From the NCBI GenBank assembly GCA_947846985.1, contig CANTUZ010000008.1, forward strand, positions 24,385,352-24,449,351: DNA of 64,000 nt, read 5' to 3'. This document shows positions 11,491 to 24,364 of the stretch, one piece after another. Below the pieces are notes generated by a model, which ran no database searches, was not told the origin of the DNA, and saw only the letters and a program-made list of their open reading frames with translations. The DNA is from Fratercula arctica (taxonomy: Eukaryota; Chordata; Aves; Charadriiformes; Alcidae). The translations under genes and the position numbers were made by a program. Position 1 is the stretch's first letter. Every line of letters starts with the position of its first letter.

Positions 11491-14400
11491 AATCTGTTTG
11501 TTCTATAATCTTTCTGACAGCAGCAGAAATTATTAGGTAATAGCCTGAAACAAACTGAGTCATAAAAAAATCTGATATACATTCTGTGTGAAATTTGCCC
11601 TTATGCAGGAGCCAGCATAAAATATTCCATTTTCTCTCAAAAACTTTCATTAAGATTTGGGCTGACACAATCCTTTATGATCGTTGTGGGTGGACAGCTG
11701 GTGGCTACAAAGGTTCAATCCACAGAGGGATGAAAATCTGGTGGGAAAGAGCCTTTTATTTTTTAGCCCACAGTGTGGTGTGCTTGACTTAGTATTTTTC
11801 TTCTAATGGATTAAACTGTCTTTACTTCATAAATCATGTATTTCCACATTGCTGTCGGTATAGCAAGTCAAATTGAGGTTAACGTATTAGCCCATAGCTG
11901 GCCATAGTATGGAGAACTGTGATTCATAGCTGCTCAGACTCTTGGATTTTAAAGTAAATATACCAATACTTTAAAGTTTCCTAGTTTCATCTAATAAGAA
12001 TACTCTAGAAGACCTAAGAACAGATAATTCCAGAATGTGTGTGCTGCAAATGAACTTGAACTGTATTCGGAAAGATTAAGCACTGTTTATTTTTATGCCT
12101 GTTTGGCTCTGTGCCTTGTTAGTTTAGGGGCTATATCTGGGGGTTGCAGGTACAATATTTTTTTTTAATAATAATAATAATAATAAAAATACTTCATTGA
12201 ACATACTTGAACTTCAAAGAGCAATCATAATTTAATAATCAGATAGCTAGTGATAAAGATCCTAGGGGAACAGGAATAAAGGCTGACATAAACGATTATA
12301 ATATCATTCACTCCTGTACATGTGACAATGTATACCAGCTGAGGATCTACATATTTCCCTTTCTCTGAAGAGCATGAGGATGAACTGGCAGCAAGTTTGC
12401 AACTGCATATCCAGTAGCCTTCATGTACCAGGGACGTGCATAGATGGTAGTTGTTCTCCATCACTAACATGCATTTACATTTATATCGGAGATAAGGTAT
12501 AATTTGGGGGGCAAAGTACACCAACTATACTGGCAAATGAAGAAACAATGCTTTTCTCTTTTTGAAGTGTACACATCACCTTTCAGAGATTACCATTTTC
12601 AGAACTGAAGTTTTCCTTTAAAGTTGGGACTAAAAACTGAAATTAATATATTTAAAGTCATACCAGGATTGGAGTATACAACATACCAAATTTTATAGTA
12701 GTGTAGATAGATCCTAATAAGATTTTAATAATTACATTATATTCTTTAGAGGCAGAAAAGCCCTCCTCCCTAAAGAGTTGCAAGTCTGAGAAAGAATATA
12801 ATTTTTTTTTTCATAACCCCTTACAGAGCTCCGTAAACTGGACTTTTAATATAAAACTCTTTTTTCAGGTAGTCCTCACAAATAGTGAAATGCAACTGCC
12901 ACAATGGCAGTTCATTCACAATGTTCAAAGGTTACATGAAAACCTGATTTTTATGTCTTGAACAATCACAGCATCTTGCTTTATAGAACAGCCAACATTC
13001 AACACCTTAGAGATAATTTCTGTAGGCTTTGTAACATAAAAAATATTAAATATACAGATTTTTATAAGGTATACAATACTTTATTAGCTTTGTGAACATA
13101 AAACAACATTATATACTTTTTTCCTAAATTAATGTGCAGGTAGAAACAGTAGAAGCCAATGCATTGCCCTTGTATCATGGACCAGAGTTGGTAAGACACT
13201 GCATTTGCTGTCAGAACTGAAGCTGGCTGCTATATATATTATCTGCTATAATTTCATGAAATAAACTCTAGCATAATTTGTAGCAGAGACCTGTGGTCTC
13301 CAGTGAGTTCACACATCAGTATAACTCTGCTTTCCTCAAATGTTTATGAACTTCATTTTGTTCTTTTGGCAGTTGTCTGGATGCAAATCACTGTAAAGTT
13401 CAAGCATTTCAATGTATTTCTAAGTGTAATCACACATACACCATTTCTATTCAGGTTGTTCAAAAGTAACAAAGCATGAGCAAGGGTCAACGTGTTTACT
13501 CATTTCAATAATTGGTTTTTTTCACATTTCTAAGGTCTGTAAGATCACATATCTGATATTATGGGGTATCTGGTTGCCTGAACTTGTTCTTTCAGGTTAT
13601 CCATGTAACAAATAATGAAAAATGCAATATTCCGTCTTAGCCATGTCATCCACCTGCTAGTCTTTGGAATAGTTATGTTGTAACTTCCCCAAATCTATTT
13701 GTTATTTGAGTGCTATAGGTATGGTGAGTGGAGGTTTCCCTAAAGGGAGATCGCCGGGATATTTATGGTTTAATGTGAAGTAGATGGAAAGCAGCCATGG
13801 TAAATGGAAGTAAATGAGTGTTATTATTTCTAATGAATACGCACACAGTAAAGCCTCCTTTAATATGCTTGGAAAAATGCAGGCAAGAGCTTCTCAATCT
13901 CTTTGTGGCACATGGTTACCTCAAGAGGAAAGGAACAAGTACAGTTACTGTAACACCTGTTGCATTTTGTAAGCTCAGTTAAGGGCTGGAAAGAAAAGCT
14001 GTCCAGGGTTTTAAGCAGTCATTTCGGCATAGATTTCTATTAAGAATTACATATAAATTATGATTGTGCCTGGAAGCCAATAAGAAAAGAGTTGCCAATG
14101 TGAAATCATTACCTCTTAGTTATATAATGCTTCTAAAATACACTAAAAAGTTTCACACACTACATGCTTTACCTTTTTAAGGCTTATGTTTTATTATTTG
14201 TTGAAGCTACTGCATTAAGTTACCTGACACTGTGATCTCTGCTCTCCGGAGTATAAGACCCTGTATACTTTTCCTGTGATATAAAGAGTGGGAGCTATAA
14301 ATAATCAAAAGTTAACCTTAAGGTGAGGGCTTGTAAGGTATTGCTATTATGTGAATTTAGGCTGTTACAAAACTGGCTTGAGAAAACCAGGTTTTTTTTT

Positions 14401-14610
14401 TGAAAACAATAGGGTCAGTGAAAAGCTGACCTTTATGGCTTTTCCTTGGTCACTTCACTCAAATGCAAGATCAGACTTGTACCCCCAAATCATTCATCTC
14501 TGGAACATCAAAGTCACACTCCAAATTGCTGCTTAGGTAATCATGTAATTCCATTTCTGGATTTGTCCAATCAACAATCTCCAGAAGTAGAACCTTCCTC
14601 TGGGATCTTC
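11491..14610. other. Gene-free AT-rich DNA
   Basis: Nothing beyond one AAT microsatellite is recognisable here. Minus-strand open frames at 11471-11668 and 12225-12524 have no family resemblance. The sequence is otherwise unique-looking and AT-rich. Confidence 0.6.
12167..12187. repeat. (AAT)n microsatellite
   Basis: About seven AAT units follow a T run. A short trinucleotide microsatellite with no flanking gene. Confidence 0.9.
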
Positions 14611-14636
14611 GGGGTGGGGGTGGGGGGGGTGGGGGG
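14611..14636 (+). other. Potential G-quadruplex motif
   Basis: The plus strand reads four G blocks of 4, 5, 8 and 6 G separated by single T residues. Four runs of at least three G with one-base loops satisfy the standard G-quadruplex rule, and one-base loops are known to favour stable parallel folds. The motif is isolated in AT-rich DNA, with no promoter or gene recognised around it. A simple G-rich microsatellite is an equally valid description of its origin. Confidence 0.85.
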
Positions 14637-17600
14637 TGTCAACGTAGGAAATCTGTGTTTGTTGATGTAAAATGTTGTATTATCTGGCCTGTAAGTGAAG
14701 AAGGCTGTTACTAAAACAGTTAGGTCTTTTGGGGTAATGTGTGGTAAGGTGCCCTTCAACACTGAAAATGCTGGGAAATGATTGACAGCAGGGCTATTGC
14801 TTTCCTGTAAGGAAAAGGGCACACATGCAAGGATTCATTTACAGATTAATTTGCGAAATCTCTGCTGATTAAATATTTCCTCACTAAACCTCACAGAAAC
14901 CCATCTGTTTCTCTGGAAGTCTTTAAATATTACTGGTTTCACTTTAAAATAGCCAGTAAGCTAGTTTCTCATCTATATGCTAGTTTCTAGAAGGAAGAGA
15001 TTATACTGATAGTTTTGAAGTGCTAAATCCGATCTCTTTCTCCAAGTCTTCTTAGCCTGCATAGTTTAAAAACAGAGAAATTAGAGAATACTTTATGTGT
15101 AAATCATCAGTGCAAAGAAATACAGAAGACACTCAGGGTAGTAAGAAATCAATTAGCCAATCAAAATTTCTGATTTCACATTTGTCATAAGGAAGAAAAA
15201 AGTATTTAAGGCACTTCGACGTAGATTGAGACTTAAAATACAATGGAATTCTTTCCATTCCTTTTACAGAACCTGGGCAGTCATGCAAGTTTCTTAGATT
15301 CATATTTAGCTTCAGAGAATGAAGAACTAACTTCTCAAGGTGGAATAAATTCAGTGAGTGAGATGGCCAGAGGGGTGTCCTCCTGCTCTTCTACTCTACT
15401 CTCCTTTGACCGAGTCCCCTGATAAGAAGTTGAAGACTGAAGAGGCTACCTGGCAACAGGCTGAGAGAGAATCATGGCACTAAGTCCTGCCTCACATAAG
15501 AATATTACATTTTTCCCAGGATAGTGCAGAGCTCTTGGGACATTCCCATTTGAACCCTGACCATCTGTGGTGAGATCAGAACCTTTTGTTCTGCTATCTG
15601 TCCCTCCCACTCAGGTGTTTTCCATCTCACTGAAAATTAACCTTACAGCAAATTACCTACTGAGAAGAGCAGTAATCGCTGTTGCAAGAGGAGTTGGGGA
15701 ATGGCTAGGCTAGGCAGAAAAAGAAAAAAGTGTCTGTATCTGGGAACTGATAAAAAAAAATGAGCTAAATATTTGGGACAGGATCCAAAGCTTTTGTTCA
15801 TATTCATATCACAACAAAGCAAGATTTTTCTACAAATCAGTATTGTATGTGTGTGCATGGGTATAAATAGAAATATTCTAAAATAACACTATTTGACAAG
15901 CTGATATAATTATTTTACCTATTTTTTGAAATAAAGATTGGAGGGGTTCAGTGAGTTCTCCGTACATAATCAAAACTTGACAATTTTTTTCCCCTACATT
16001 CCCTTCCCCTTCAAATTTTGCAGAAGTAAAAAGAAGTAAAGAAGCCTTGGAAAAACTTAAATGTGTATTTTTACATACCTTGCATTAGAAATAAAGCCTT
16101 CCTTTTCAAGAAGGAAATGCGAAGTATCTAAATGTAAATTCTTACTTAAAGCTCAGCCCAAAACTTTTCAGAAAAAGGTGCAGCCATCTTTGCTTTTCTG
16201 TCTAGATAACTGTACATATTTCCACAAATGGCAAGATGAGTGCTATTATGGTTAGTTTCTCATTAAATTCTTCAGGATACAACAGTGAGGAGTGTAGTTG
16301 CATGGCAGTGAAAAGGTAAGAGCCCCAAAACAGTAAATTAATCTTGCTTTTTAGGAAGAGGAACGTTTGAGTATTGATCTTACACATTCCAATAGTGCCA
16401 TTTGTGTGAAGACATACTAACCTTGAGAGATGTGATTAAAAACTTATCATTCCTCAGCCTTTTTTTGCTTGGAGAAAAACAATATGCAAACCTCTCTTGT
16501 GTAATTTGCCACAATGGTTTTCATTTCTAGACGAATTAAAATTGAGCTAAGCTTTGAAGTTTTCTTATTACCTCTATTTCTTTGTATTTTGTTTGTTTGC
16601 ATGCATGGGAATGTGTGCAGTATGTTTTTGGTAGGCTTTTTGTGGAACACCAATTATCTGCATAGACTAAAAAGTAGTAAAGACTAAGAAGGTCATAAAA
16701 ACACAGTGCTGCAGTACCTCTCTAACTCTACTATTCTGTTACTTTATGGTTTCCCAGCAGTTTTAATAGCGGGGTCCTAAGATGAGGGTATAATTCTAAG
16801 AAGCTGTGCAGATGAGCATTGCAGATGAGCTTCTTTCCTACTCCCTGACTCCAACAATGGTTGCTGGTTTTAGAAGGTTTCTGTCAGGCCAAGTACTAGG
16901 TTGTTTTATTCTTTTGGTTTTTTTTGTCTGGTTTTTAAGTAACTCTTAATTAAAGAGGTTGACTCTAGCACAAGTAACTTGTATTGATGGCAAAGATAAT
17001 ATTGCAATTCTGGAGAACTGTGTGAATTGAACTCTTTCCCTGATGACAAGGAACTTCTAAGAAATGTAGTATGTTAAAAATAACTTGATGGCAGAACAGA
17101 GATTCTGCGGAATATAATCACATGGAAGCTCCTGATTTTTCATTGCTACCTGTAGGAACTGCATCTATCAATGTAACTTAAGTGGTCCCATTCTAAAGGC
17201 TTTAAAAAAGAAAATTGAAACAGTGAGTTGCAGGCCTGTCACTTGACAGAATATCTTGAGGAAGGGCCTTATGACTTGAATGGGTTTGTACAATTTAGGA
17301 GTGGAACTACCAAAGGAACAACACATTTCCCCTGAAGGCTATCCAGATTAGCCTAATACTCATCCCAGAGTTATAAACCTTCACAATTATTAAGTTGTTT
17401 TGATGTTGATAAAGTTTATAGCTGTTGGAAAGAATCTGCTCCTTTTAAGCTTCATTGTTTTAGTTTATATCCTCTTGTTCCACCACGGTTGAGTCAAAAG
17501 TTTATCCATATACATGCATTGCCAGCCAGTTATATCACTTTCTAGACCCAGCTGAACTTTTCCTGTTATGTTAGCAGCCATGTCAATGATGGCAGATGTC

Positions 17601-17843
17601 ATCTTTTCCATATTCATTTTGAGATCATGTGACCACAGAGTCTAATTTTCATAAGCAATATTTGACTGCAACAAATGTCAGATTGACCTAAACCCCATTT
17701 TATTCTATACTTCCTCTTGGCTTTATTTTCTCAAGCTGTGTGGGTAAGAGTTATTTTGGTTGTAATGAGACCATTATGAATCATGTCCTATCATTTATAT
17801 TACCTCATGAATGCTTGAGAGAAAACATAAGGTTAGACAGTCA
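14637..17843. other. Gene-free DNA
   Basis: No gene or known repeat recognised. The part at about 15350-15640 is less AT-rich than its neighbours but does not match a family I know. The rest is AT-rich with short open frames on both strands. Confidence 0.55.
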
Positions 17844-18190
17844 TGGAGCAGTGGGGGCTGGCGGCTGGCTGCTCCACAAGAGGACGTACCACAGACAGTA
17901 GTACCCAAGTGAGGTAAGCAAGGCAGGTCCAGTAAGGGGAACCAGGCTCAGACACACACTCAGCTGCATCACAGCAGAAGGTGTAGCTCAGGTGAAGGGC
18001 AAATGATAAAGGCTCAGCTTAAAAGCAGGTCCCAAGGGAAGGGGGTTCAACCCTGGGCTGTGGTGCTGCCTGGGAGCCTCTCTGCATGGTTAGGTGAAGG
18101 AAGGAGGGCAGCCTGCAGCTGCACACTCTAACTTGGCCCTGAGCCCAGGCAGACAAGCCTCCAGGAGAGGGGATGCTCTTAGGGCCCCTG
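17844..18190. other. GC-rich island, probable unidentified repeat
   Basis: About 350 bases are conspicuously richer in G and C than the AT-rich DNA on both sides, with abrupt edges. The left edge opens with the octamer TGGAGCAG (17844-17851), matched by its reverse complement CTGCTCCA at 17869-17876. Inside is a tRNA-like segment with an A box and a B box, annotated separately. There are few CpG sites, so it is not a CpG-island promoter. The sharp compositional change and the Pol III-like promoter suggest an inserted element, perhaps SINE-like, but I cannot name the family. Terminal repeats and target-site duplications were not found by eye. Confidence 0.5.
17977..18065 (+). pseudogene. tRNA-like sequence, tRNA-Ala-like pseudogene or tRNA-derived SINE head
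   Basis: GGTGTAGCTCAG at 17980-17991 is the start of a typical tRNA body. TAGCTCAGGTG (17984-17994) fits the A-box consensus, and GCTC followed by GGGC can pair as a D stem around a 7-base loop. GGTTCAACCCT at 18044-18054 fits the B box except at its last base. AGGTCCC upstream of the B box and CAGCTT in the anticodon-loop region recall tRNA-Ala. Box starts are 60 bases apart, wider than the roughly 45 of a class I tRNA such as Ala, which suggests about 10-15 inserted bases, mostly between AGGTCCC and GGGTTC. The T stem and acceptor stem do not pair well. It is therefore not a functional tRNA. Chance in a GC-rich block remains possible. Confidence 0.4.
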
Positions 18191-19412
18191 CAAATACTTT
18201 GCAGTCTTTAAACTTTTAAGAATTGTTGCACACTGATATATTTACTTATTCCATTGTCTAGTAAGATTTCTAAATCCATATTTAGAATCTTGATTTTTTT
18301 TCAGACTACTGGAGGCTGAAGGTCCTTGACAGAATCCCATGGGTGTTATGAATGTTCATGGGAGTTAAAGACTTCTTTTCTTCTCTGCTTTACCTCTTCC
18401 AAGTTTATTGTTATTATTTTGCTGTTGCACTGGTATTTGAAGCATTGTCACCTGCGGTATAACCCATGCCAGATGACATATGTAAATTATCTTTCATATT
18501 TACTCTGTGTCATTCCATTTTATTGATAATTAAGTAGTGGCATCTGTGGGAAATGTCACCAGCTGTGCACGGTAACAAAGCCATAATACAGGACTTATTT
18601 TGTCTCACATGTTCTGTTTAGTTCCATGGGATACCATCATGGCAAAGGCATCTCCATCTTTGAGATGCCTTTCTCGTAGCAAGGCTGTCTTAAAAGTTCT
18701 GTGATCACAGTTCGCCCTGCTTCTGGTCTGCCAGAGCAATTGTTTTTGTAGAACTTTACAAACTGAATGTCTGAATTAATTTAGGGTGAAAGCAGCACAT
18801 GAGAAGGGGAAAGAAAATGGGGTGAATGTGGGAAGGCTGTGAGCATCAGGGAAAGTTACTGAAGCCAGCATTTCCACTATCTACCTGCTGGGCGCATGAG
18901 TCTTTAATTTTAAAGCATTTTATGCTAGTACCAGTTTAGGGTATTCTCTCCATCTTCCATCTCTGCCTTTGCTGCTTCCTCTGTTAAATAATGTGCCAAC
19001 ACTTCCATTGAAGTGAACTGGCTTAAAGAGAATATGGAGTGTGTGGAGAGCAGGAACAATTTGTGATGATTTTCCCACTATTTCCTCTTGTGAAACCATG
19101 TATCTGGAATGCACCAAATTAACCATGGAAGTGCTTATTTTATGCTGCACATGGAGAGACTGTGTTAGATACCAGTTATAGCTTCTTACTAATACTTCTG
19201 ATGTGAGAAATACCTCTGTTTAGAAGAAATGTGAAGGACCGATCAAAGCTTTGTGGGTTTGCTCTAGTAGATCTTCTTTGATGGTCAATTTAAAATGTAG
19301 ATAATCTTTTTAGTAGAGAGAAAGGTGAAATAAATACTTAGTGGGAATTTAAAGCTTGTTCTGGAAAGAATAATGGTCAGTTTGGAAGAAAATTTCAAAA
19401 TATGTATCAAGG
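18191..19412. other. Gene-free DNA with one strong hairpin
   Basis: No gene seen. The stretch holds a perfect 11-bp stem hairpin at 18644-18672, annotated separately, and a mildly GC-richer part at about 18550-18740. Nothing else is recognisable. Confidence 0.55.
18644..18672. repeat. Perfect inverted repeat (11-bp stem, 7-base loop)
   Basis: AAAGGCATCTC at 18644-18654 is followed after seven bases by its exact reverse complement GAGATGCCTTT at 18662-18672. It could fold as a short hairpin in RNA or single-stranded DNA. It is too short for a microRNA precursor on its own, and there is no terminator context in a vertebrate genome. Confidence 0.85.
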
Positions 19413-19468
19413 TCATAGAATCACAGTTGGGTGTGATGATATTAGTGCACATCATTCAGTTTATGCCA
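19413..19468 (-). mobile_element. Probable CR1 3'-end remnant
   Basis: TCATAGAATCACAG at 19413-19426 is the reverse complement of the CR1 terminal repeat region, and ATCATTCAGTTTATGCC further on fits the diverged sequence that follows it inside CR1. The middle GGTTGGAAGGGACC core is badly decayed. I rate it as a likely but not certain relic. Confidence 0.45.
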
Positions 19469-22400
19469 TGGTATACTGACATGAAGGCAAGAAGTAATGT
19501 GACTCATACTTAAATACCTAAACTTTTGAAATACCTTTCATGTAGACACTTAAAGGAGAAAAATGGGACCTTTTGCCTACCGATAATTTTAGGAAAGTTG
19601 GTGTCACACCTTAAGCTCTTAAATGATATTAGTCCTCTCTGAAAATCTAATTCAAGACAGCAAGGTCACAGTACAGGGAGCAGCTATCAAAGCATGAGAA
19701 ACAGAAGGGCTTCTAACTTAGCTTTTTAATGTGTTAAACATGACTGGTGTTGCATTGCTTACAAAAGTAAACAGTCTAATAGTTCAAAACTCACGTTTCT
19801 CTTCCCTGCCTGTTTTAGCCTTTCCCACAATGGCTGGTATTTGCTTTAACTATAGAACTGAAGTGTTAAAACAGTTTTAAATCTCGCACCTGTCATTCTT
19901 ATTTTTTTCCTCAACATTGCAAACATAATTTCTTTTTTCTTGATACAAACATTGTAAGCCTTCTGGATTATATTTCTCCTTGTGTAAAATAAGTCTGTTA
20001 ACTCTCTGAGATTGTATTTCTTGTGCAAAATAACACAGAAGCATACCTTGCCACAGAATGACAACAAACACCATATTTTACTAGTGGCATAAATTTCCAT
20101 GCTGCATGTTAAGAAACTGATTTATCAACTCTTTAAGATTCTTTTTAAAAATGGTGTTTGGAAGCTTTTAGTAATTCAGCACATGGCACTTGATACAATT
20201 CTGTCAGTCCTTTTATCTGCATAAACAGTTTTATGACTATAAGGGTGAGACAAATGGGAATTTAGTCCTGCAGTTCTAAGTTCCTTTGCTATTGTTGGCT
20301 CTCAGCCAGAGCAACATGGACTAAACATGAAGGATTTCTTGCCGTATCTCTGGCATTTGATCATAGCGGCTCCAAACTGATTTTTGCAGCTAGCAAGCAA
20401 TTTGATGACCCACTGGAATTTCTAAACTTGTATGCAGTGACCTATGCCATTCTGAGTGGAGCAGCAATACAGATTTACTTAGACTTACTGTGTTGGGGAG
20501 GGTGATTACTGCCTGTTAATTTTACTTTGACCTTATCTAAAAATTTTAAGCGGTCAAAATAAAACAACAATATCTATTACAGTAAAGCAAATCTATTTTA
20601 TGTTGCTACCTCATGCATAAGCCTTTTTGTTAATGTATCACAAAAATTATTTGTCCTCCAAAAAGACTAGCTAGCTTTATGCTTTTCAGCTTGTGTGTGG
20701 TATATTTAGATCCTAAGCATTACATAAAAACATAAGAGAAAATAAATCTAAGAACGAGCTGTGCAACTCTGTCATGAGCCAATGCCGGTAGAGTTTTTAA
20801 GATACTTGCTTAACAGTTCAGTTCTAATCCCAGGGCTGTAATCTTCAAAAGGCTCTATCAAGGCTTCCTTGCCTAGTTGGGGCCCTAACTATAGATTTGA
20901 ATGTGATGAATTGCTTTTCTGTCTGTCTACATGGATGGAACTAGAGTATCCAAAGTATGTGAACATCATAAAAAGTACCCTAAAATATCATTGGTGATCT
21001 ATTAGATTATTTTATCCTAGATTTTTGACAATGTATGATATTCAGAGATAATTTTAATGTAGATTTTCCAGAATGTGTATGCTACTCTTTTCTAGCCATT
21101 CGTTATTGGAATTAAGTGGAATTAATATATGTGTTTAAAATGCTTATCCTAAACTAGTGTTTTGAATTGTGATGGAGACATCTTTGAAAATGAGCATTTG
21201 TGTATTTCTTGTCATCTGGAAAACACCTTAACAGAAACAAGACTGTAAAGGTTATACTGAAGAATCTTTATTCTGGCTACATTTGAATGCCAGAATCTAT
21301 CAGTGCCCCTCTATGGCCTTTTGTCACACTGTTCTCAGAAGAGCTAAGTGCTACATCCCAGGCATTTTGAGTCTCTGGGGTTTAATTAGTCCTGATTTCC
21401 AAATTAGATTAATTCCCAGAATGTAAATTCTTTATGTACAACCAACTCCTAAGATGCATAGTCAAATTCATTATTGAGAAGCTAGTTCTTTGCTTCTCCA
21501 AGTATCAATGTAGCTTCAGCAAAGACGGGATTGCACAGAGTTGATAAATATGTTGTTTTGGATTTAGTTTGAAAATCAAACTGTGCAGATGGTTAGGATG
21601 ACTGCTGTTAGAAAAAATTTTTCTCCATTCTCTACCCTCTTGCCCTTGCCTTAAATTAAGTAGCATTTGCTACTAGCAAAAGTAGCTACTAGCATTTGTT
21701 ACTATCAGTCCTTCTAAGTTTCATCTTGGGGCTAAAATGACAAGGAAAAACATAAAACACATCCAAAAATGAATCCTTGACAAAGTCACTAATTACAGGA
21801 TGGTGGAAAAACTTCTGTCACCCCAGAAATTATATTAGATCCCTTTTTTCCCCATCACTGATAGTCTTAAACAAATTAATCTAATGTTTTATCTTCACTC
21901 ACAGGAAAACTTGGGAAAATTTTGCATGTATGTAGCTCCATTCTTGAATTGCTATTGCATAAACTGGGCCATGTTTTCCCCATGTGTGTTCTTGATATCT
22001 AGGCAAGTCCAGCTGTTAAGCAGACAGAACCTATCCTGGTTCTGTGTTAATTATCCAAACTGTTGTAATTTATATTTTTTTCATTTTTGAGAATGTGTTT
22101 CTCTAGTGTAAAACCTGCCCGCATTCATACAGGACTTCAAAGAGTCACACTTTCAAAAAATCAGAGAACTTAGTGAAAGACAGTACAAGAATCCATTATA
22201 TATATTAATCTGCTCAACAAATAAAAGATTGTATTTTTCATATCTTGTAAGTTGAGATCATTTCCTGAGTTGGTATTGCCTCATTCAGTGAACCTTGGGT
22301 AACCTTCTTTCTTAATTAACTTTGAGAAAGCATGTAAGTGTAAGCCTACAGATTAATTTTTATTTCTGTTTGTACTTTACTGTCTGCCAGAAGAAACATT

Positions 22401-24364
22401 TAATTTCCTGGTGACAGGAAGTCCTCTTTGAGGAAAGAATCCCATTCTTGCTGCTGTTATTATGAGTTCCAATAGTTAATTGCTTTCTCAATGATGTACA
22501 AACAAGAGATCTCTGTGAATTTGAATGAAATAAACACATACAGGAAATGTTGTTGATCACAAGCTTGTATTCTTAACACAAATGTAGTAATCTAGACTGA
22601 AATGCAAATAGCTTTGCTAGAATTTTTAAAATGCTGTTTTGAAGAGCTATAAATATCTCTTGTGCTTTCAAAATAGATAAACCATCTCAAATGCATGTAC
22701 AAGTTTAAATGTCTCATGGCTTCCAAAGAGCAAATTGCTTGTAGGTGTCGAATGTCTCTTGACTTCTGGCAAACAGTGTACTATTGGAGGCTGGCTCTGT
22801 GTCAGCTTCTGCTGATGGAATCTGCAATAGCTTCCTATAGATAGTAGGCAGCAAAACCTCTGTAATATAAGCCGTTGCCTAATAAAAAGTAAATTCTATT
22901 CCTGCCAGTGCTAACTATGACAATTTAGTGATTTGAGCCAGCTCTAAGCTTTTCCTTTTGCTCTTAATAAAGGTTGATGTATCATCCTGCTTAGCTTCAT
23001 TGGTCTGGGGCTCCCAGATCTTGTCTCACTGTTTGGGCTCTGCTTGTATGCTTTGTTGTCACTTGGATGACATCCGCAGAATAGTTTAGGCCAATACGTT
23101 CTATAGAAACACATTTTCCATAGTTTTTAGTAGAATATTAAATATTTTTCAGCATGAAGTTGCACCTTATGTATTGAGGTGTCTTTCTTCTAGAGACAAA
23201 TCCTATTTCTATCAAAGGCAGTGGAAAATCTCCCATCACTCTCAGAGAAAAATGATAATTTTTTATGCTTTTTTTTTTTTTTACACATTGTAAAAAAGCT
23301 ATGTCTGCCTTTAAAAAAAAATCGTAATGCCTTTAGAGTTTCTGGTCCATCACCTTCCTTATCCTCTATGCAAGGAACTCTATATAAAAAGTGGCAAAAG
23401 GTCACATCTGGACTTGTTATTAGTGTAGGCAGAAGTGATATTAACTAGAAATGTTTAATTCAAAGAAAACATGAAACTAGCTGTATCATACTTTTATTAG
23501 AATAACTGGAGTCCTCCTTGGAGACAAACGCTAACTGAACAAGTGTTACATCTTAATTCTCAGCTCTTCTACATAGATCTTTCTCTTTGAAAAATTTCCC
23601 ATTTTTATCCCACTATGCTTAAACATGCGTGAGTAAAGACTACTTAGTTTTTGGCCTGAATAAAGAAGCGTTTTTCACATACTGTTTTTCTTGAGGGAGG
23701 TAGAAAGGAAATGAAAGAGTGTGTCATTTGGAGTAGTCTTAAGAAACTGCACTAATTGATGAGTAACAGATGTACTAGGGTGATCTCTACAAATATCAGT
23801 GGGAGCTTCTCTTGGACTCAAGAAAGGGACTGCAACACCATGAGAAATGGAGACAAACAGAATGCAGAGGAAAAGACATGTGAGCGTCTGCTCATTCCTG
23901 ATGGCAGAAGGTCTATGCAATAATTAAAATGATGTATTTGTAGCTATTAACATCTTGAGTATAACAACCTTTTTTTAAATGTCAGCAGTTTGTCTTAAGC
24001 TATTTATCATCTATAGATAATGTCTACAATGCTATAATGTCTACTCTGGCACTTTGTTGCTGCATCTCAAAAAAAAAAAAAAGGGAAAATTGTAGGTTCA
24101 AAATTATAAAATTTTTGCTTTATTCATGCTTTGTCATTGACCATCTGCTCCGTAACTCTTCAACATGAATGGGTAGAATTTGACTTTAAACTGAAAAAAC
24201 TAAAAAATAAAGTTCACATCTGGCCTTTTTCTGCTGCTATTGGGAGCAGATAGGCCAAGTAGTGTATAGCAGTGAGGCATTGCCTTCTCTGATTCAAGAC
24301 AACAAGTTTTTATTATCCATTGCTAATGTAATTCCAAAGCAATTATTGAATTACTAAATATGAA
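19469..24364. other. Gene-free AT-rich DNA
   Basis: No gene recognised. An open frame without a start codon spans about 20266-20508 on the plus strand; it is discussed as a low-interest observation. A partial 29-bp direct repeat is at 21662-21704, and homopolymer runs of 14 bases occur at 23269-23282 (T) and 24069-24082 (A). No CR1 copy was recognised. Confidence 0.55.
21662..21704. repeat. Imperfect direct repeat, 29-bp period
   Basis: AGCATTTGCTACTA at 21662-21675 recurs as AGCATTTGTTACTA at 21691-21704 with one mismatch. The intervening bases contain further GCTACTAGC-type words, so the segment looks like a small decayed duplication. Confidence 0.7.

Noticed and set aside
24069..24082. 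Poly-A runs at 24069, 35867 and 53499 as retrogene tails
   Set aside because: No gene-like sequence lies upstream of any of them, and CR1 does not generate poly-A-tailed retrocopies efficiently in birds.
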